From Trema orientale (Eukaryota; Streptophyta; Magnoliopsida; Rosales; Cannabaceae): DNA of 64,000 nt. The position numbers were made by a program, and so were the translations under genes. The notes under the pieces are model-generated. The model searched no databases. It was not told where the DNA came from and worked only from the letters and a program-made list of their open reading frames with translations. Position 1 is the first letter of the stretch. Every line of letters starts with the position of its first letter. Of the stretch, positions 60,430 to 64,000 are shown in pieces. Location: positions 110,490-174,489 of the forward strand of contig JXTC01000100.1 in assembly GCA_002914845.1 (NCBI GenBank), read 5' to 3'.

Positions 60430-60655
60430 AATCCAATAGATATTTTTTTATCTATCTATAGATATTACTAATCTAACGGCTATCATAATTTGGGTAGTTG
60501 GGAAAAAATAATAAAAATAAATACCTATTATTTAATACTTTTTTTCCTCTAACTTTTACTATGAAAAGACGTGCGTGATAAATTTTAATTGGGCAAAACA
60601 ATACTTATGAATAGGTAAAAAAAAAAAAATACCTACTAGATTAGTGCCCGTATAT
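60430..60655 (+). repeat. Dispersed repeat, inverted partner at 28050-28275
   Basis: Shares, in inverted order, AAATTATGATAGCCGTTAGA and TCTATAGATAGATA blocks with 28050-28275. The ends CAATAGATAT and CTACTAGATTAG are roughly inverted. Confidence 0.5.
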
Positions 60656-61636
60656 ATATACACCTAAAATATTCTTCTTGTGACATACAAACAAGGAGAG
60701 AGATAGATGAATAGAGATAGTAATATGCTCAAAGTATTTTTAGCAGAAATTTTTAGCCATCACCATCATAATGGTCCGATTTATATGTCATTACTCAAGT
60801 TTAGTGATGCTTTTCGGGCTTTAATCATTATGCATATAATTATAGAAAAGTATAGTGTTTGGTAAATATAAAAAGTTGAGTCTTTAATATTCTGATACCT
60901 ATATATTAATGCTTTATTTGGTAAGATGCTTTTCAAAATTGATTATATAGGTATAGCAATACTACAAAAATGTGTAAAAAGTTGAGATCTATTTCAATAC
61001 TGAATTTTTCTTTCTTTNTCTCCATTTCAGGGGAAACAATGGATTTTCTAAGATGAATCAGCCATTATGGGAGAAAAAAAAATCAAACGCGGGCAACAAT
61101 ATTCCATCCAAACTTATAAACATAAATTTCTTTTATATAAAAGAAGTAGCAAAAGTAGCTAATACCTGTGCCACTCCATTCCCTAAACGAGGAATGTAAT
61201 ATTGTATATTGACACGAGCTATTACCAATAACATATACAAATATCTAGTACTATCTTCAATAATTGGGACAGTGGCAAATCAATTTAACGAGTTGTTCAA
61301 CGAATGAAATTCAAAGCATCACACATATGGATCTAAATATAGGATAAACTATTCTTATTATAGTGCCTCCATAGAAAAGAATTAGGAAAATACCTACACT
61401 TTTTGAGAAATTTATAACTAGCAAGAGCCCTCGGTGCCCGTGTGAATATCTATATTTATTTCGCCACCAGAGCTCGATTAAATAGTACTAAAGTCACGAA
61501 ACCCCACATTCTTATGGAGGTAATTTTTTGTATTTTGTTTTTTGTTTTTTTTATTATTTTTTTTAATATGAATCTCACAGGCAAGCTTTATCAATAGCAA
61601 TATTTATAGATTAAAGTATTAAAAATGAATGAAGTT

Positions 61637-62156
61637 GATTACAGATAGATGCTCGAAGCATAAAAATGCTCTTAATCATATATAGGGGAGGATAATATGT
61701 AATGCTGCTTTAATTAGAATTTCTTATCCTCTAGCAAAAATATGATACTAATCCTCAATAAAAAAAAATAAAATATGATCATCGTTTTCTTTTTCAGTTC
61801 TAGGAGAGAGATTTTTAATCCATTTTTGCCCTCAAATCCAGTCACCACGTGCATGCATTGGTAGCATTGTGCATGATAAAATGTTTTGCTACTAATTTAG
61901 CGATTTTGGAGAGATTTGCATGAGTTTTTTCAAACCTGGAGATTAATTTGATTATTATTTAAGGGCCAATTTGCATATATTATTCGACTAATTTAGAGGC
62001 TATGCATTGGTTCATACTGAAATCTTTACTAGGAACAACACAATTACAATACCTAATTCCGTGCTTAGTCTATTATAATAGAATTTTTCATCTTAGTCAC
62101 AAATTTTTGTTGGGGGACTTTTAAGAGTAATTAGACAGTCATGCTATATTCCATTT
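61637..62156 (+). promoter_or_regulatory. Copy-B version of the G-box/RY block
   Basis: CACGTG at 61846-61851 followed by CATGCAT is retained within a block matching 38050-38565. Confidence 0.4.
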
Positions 62157-64000
62157 TGTTGATGTGAGAACACTGTTATGGAATAGTAATTGTAGTTATG
62201 AATAGTGCCTTATATATGAATAATGCCGTATACATGAATAGTGATGTATACATGAACAATGCTTAGTGATATTATTTATATGGTGAAATAAACATAGACA
62301 AAATAAGACAGAGATTTTAGCATGGCTCATCTATATATGATAGCCTACATCCACGATCAGAGAGTAGTGAGAAAATTTCACTATAACAAAGAAAATAGTT
62401 AGAGGAGCCACTAACATATTTTACTCACAACCTAATGCCCAATTACACCTAAAAGCACTCTCACTCAAAACCCCTGTCACTACTTAATACTCTCTCCCTC
62501 ACTGAAGAACCTTTCTCTCACTTGTTGAAATAAGAGAAACTAGGAGAGAGAATATAACACTCCTTAGAAGCTTGAAGTTTTGGTGTGCCTTTGATGCTAG
62601 AGTTGATGGCTATTTATAGCCAAAGCTCTTAATGAAGCATGATGTAGTTGACACTAATGTGGCTCTAAATTCTTCAAAAGATATGGCTATTAATTTGGCC
62701 ATTTAATGCTTCTGTATAGATATGAAGCATAATACCCATACAATTAATGAGACTCTATGTCTTGCCAAAAACTACGTCATCATTTTAGACATAAATTTGG
62801 CATCAATTGATTAGTTTGTCTTTTAGTCTTTTATTATAACAAATCTCCATCTTGGGTAAAAGACTCACATCGTCTTTCTTCTGCTACTCTACGTCTTGAA
62901 GCTTTAACTACTTGATACACCAATCAAGTTTAGGTAATGCCTAAATTTGGATGTTGGAACTGACTTAGTAACCATATCTGCTGGATTATCTACTATAGAG
63001 ATCTTCTCGACCTTAATAGTACCTTGTGCTACCACAGGTCAAATGAAGTGCATCCAGATGTCAAGGATCTTCTTTTATCTAGATCTCCAGCATAATCTGA
63101 ATCCGCATATCCGACAACACTTCTATTGTGTCGTTGTGTTTCTTGTAAACCAAGCCAACATCAGTAGTACCCTTCAAGTATAGCAAAATTCATTTTACCA
63201 CCTGGGAATGGATTTTTCTAAGATTTCTCATGTATCTGCTCACTACATTCACAACATATGAAATATCAGGCCTAATGCACACTATGATATACATGATACT
63301 GTCAATAGTACTAGCATAAGGAATACGAGACATATGCTCTATCTCCTCCTCAGTTTGTGGTGATAATGCCGCTGAGAGTTTGAAATTTGCTGCTAATAGA
63401 GTACTGATAGGTTTTGAGCTTTGCATTCCAAAGTGCTCCGACACCTTCTCAATATGCTTCTTAAGTGATAGAAAAAGCGTCCCTGCTTTTCTATCCCTGT
63501 GAATCTCTACTCCTAGAATTTTCTTTACAGCTTCCAGATCCTTCATTTCAAACTCTAAAGCTTAACTGAGCTTTTAGGTTGTTGATTTCAGACGTGTTTT
63601 TACAGGCAATCAACATGTCTTCGACATACAAGAGCAAATAAATGAAGGATTGATCCATGAGTTTCTTATAATACACACAGCTATCATACTCACTCCTGCA
63701 GTAGCCATTTCCAAGCATGAATGTATCAAACTGCTTATACCACTGTCTAGGAGACTATTTCAACCCATACAAAGATTTCTTCAACAAGCAAATGTGATCT
63801 TCTTTTCCTTAGACTTCAAATCCCTTAAGCTGCTACATGTAGATTTCCTCTTCTAGCTCACCATGCAAGAATGCTGTCATGACATCCAACTACTCAAGTT
63901 CCAGATCAAACTGAGCTTCGACGGCAAGCAAGACTTGGATAGACCTCTGTTTTACTACAAGAGAGAAAACTTCATTAAAGTCAATACCTTCTCTCTGTGT
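62157..64000 (-). mobile_element. Ty1-copia element, 3' part, running off the window
   Basis: The LTR (62157-62841) begins TGTTGATGTGAG and ends TTATTATAACA on the + strand. On the minus strand a purine-rich tract (CAAGATGGAGATTTG) borders it. Copy A lacks the element at the matching site (about 38565), so it was inserted into copy B. The pol region follows to the window end. The LTR contains the CATGGCTCATC...GCCTACATCCACG block paralleled in the solo LTR at 33261. Confidence 0.85.
62842..64000 (-). pseudogene. copia reverse transcriptase remnant
   Basis: From the right, the minus strand reads REGIDFNEVFSLVVKQRSIQ, then LDVMTAFLHGELEEEIYM, then LLKKSLYGLKQSPRQWYKQF, then LLLYVEDMLIACKN (VEDM at the YVDD position). 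It continues with FEMKDLEAVKKILGVEIHRD and, in the 118-codon frame 63190-63546, RPDISYVVNVVSRYM. Stops occur near 63564, 63770 and 63857. RNase H is mostly missing between 62842 and 63180. Confidence 0.82.

Larger units (their letters stand above)
49721..62156 (+). repeat. Segmental duplication, copy B
   Basis: Collinear with copy A from 28257. Aligned blocks are 49730-50460, 50515-53000, 57640-58465, 60650-61365, 61378-61636 and 61637-62152. It has gained or kept the segments 53000-57640 and 58480-60650 relative to A, and lacks the A-only TIR element, solo LTR and 2.7-kb segment. Confidence 0.9.

Overview
The window is nuclear DNA of a flowering plant, almost certainly a eudicot. It is very AT-rich, its one long gene has GT-AG introns, and most of the rest is plant-type transposable elements: Ty1-copia, Ty3-gypsy, LINE, hAT, Harbinger-like, Mutator-like and CACTA-like. 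I could not identify the species. Only three host genes are convincing: the 3' two-thirds of a NOL10/Enp2-like nucleolar WD-repeat gene (4875-8239, + strand) and two near-identical copies of a subgroup Ib bHLH transcription factor of the ORG2/ORG3 (bHLH38/39/100/101) iron-deficiency type (30094-31440 and 50698-52076, both +).

Layout, left to right. 1-1020 is a decayed Ty3-gypsy 3' end with LTR. 1331-4283 is a minus-strand copia element with both LTRs that has lost gag, protease and most of integrase. 4875-8239 holds eight NOL10-like exons; the 5' exons must lie left of the window. 8900-12330 holds several miniature inverted-repeat elements, a GC-rich hAT-like element and a perfect 42-bp tandem duplication. 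About 12340-22180 is a nested stack: a decayed minus-strand copia element interrupted by a gag-only copia derivative (13081-15406), and its right LTR apparently interrupted by an Athila/Tat-type gypsy element (18823-22079). 22190-27100 has several inverted-repeat elements and a six-unit, 226-bp tandem array (23058-24404).

The dominant structure is a tandem segmental duplication. Copy A starts near 28257 and can be followed to about 38565. Copy B starts near 49721 and can be followed to 62156, where a copia element is inserted. Each copy carries one bHLH gene. The copies differ by insertions and deletions: a TIR element just upstream of the gene only in A, a solo LTR only in A, a 2.7-kb segment only in A, and in B about 4.6 kb of repeats containing a LINE fragment with a hAT element inside it. 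The 900 bp spanning exon 1, intron 1 and exon 2 differ at only 3 positions, whereas flanking DNA differs at roughly 8% of sites, which suggests gene conversion. Between the copies are hAT and Tourist-like elements (38832-39883), a long-LTR non-coding retrotransposon derivative (41361-48565) and a copia fragment (48690-49720).

Functionally, NOL10/Enp2 proteins act in small-subunit ribosome biogenesis. The paired bHLH genes resemble the clustered iron-deficiency regulators that partner with FIT in other eudicots. I see no tRNA, rRNA or CRISPR feature. I found no single obviously new system. The best leads are the conversion-like homogenisation of the bHLH pair, the lineage-specific insertion near one promoter, the 226-bp array, and a hAT element with a perfect 8-bp target duplication.
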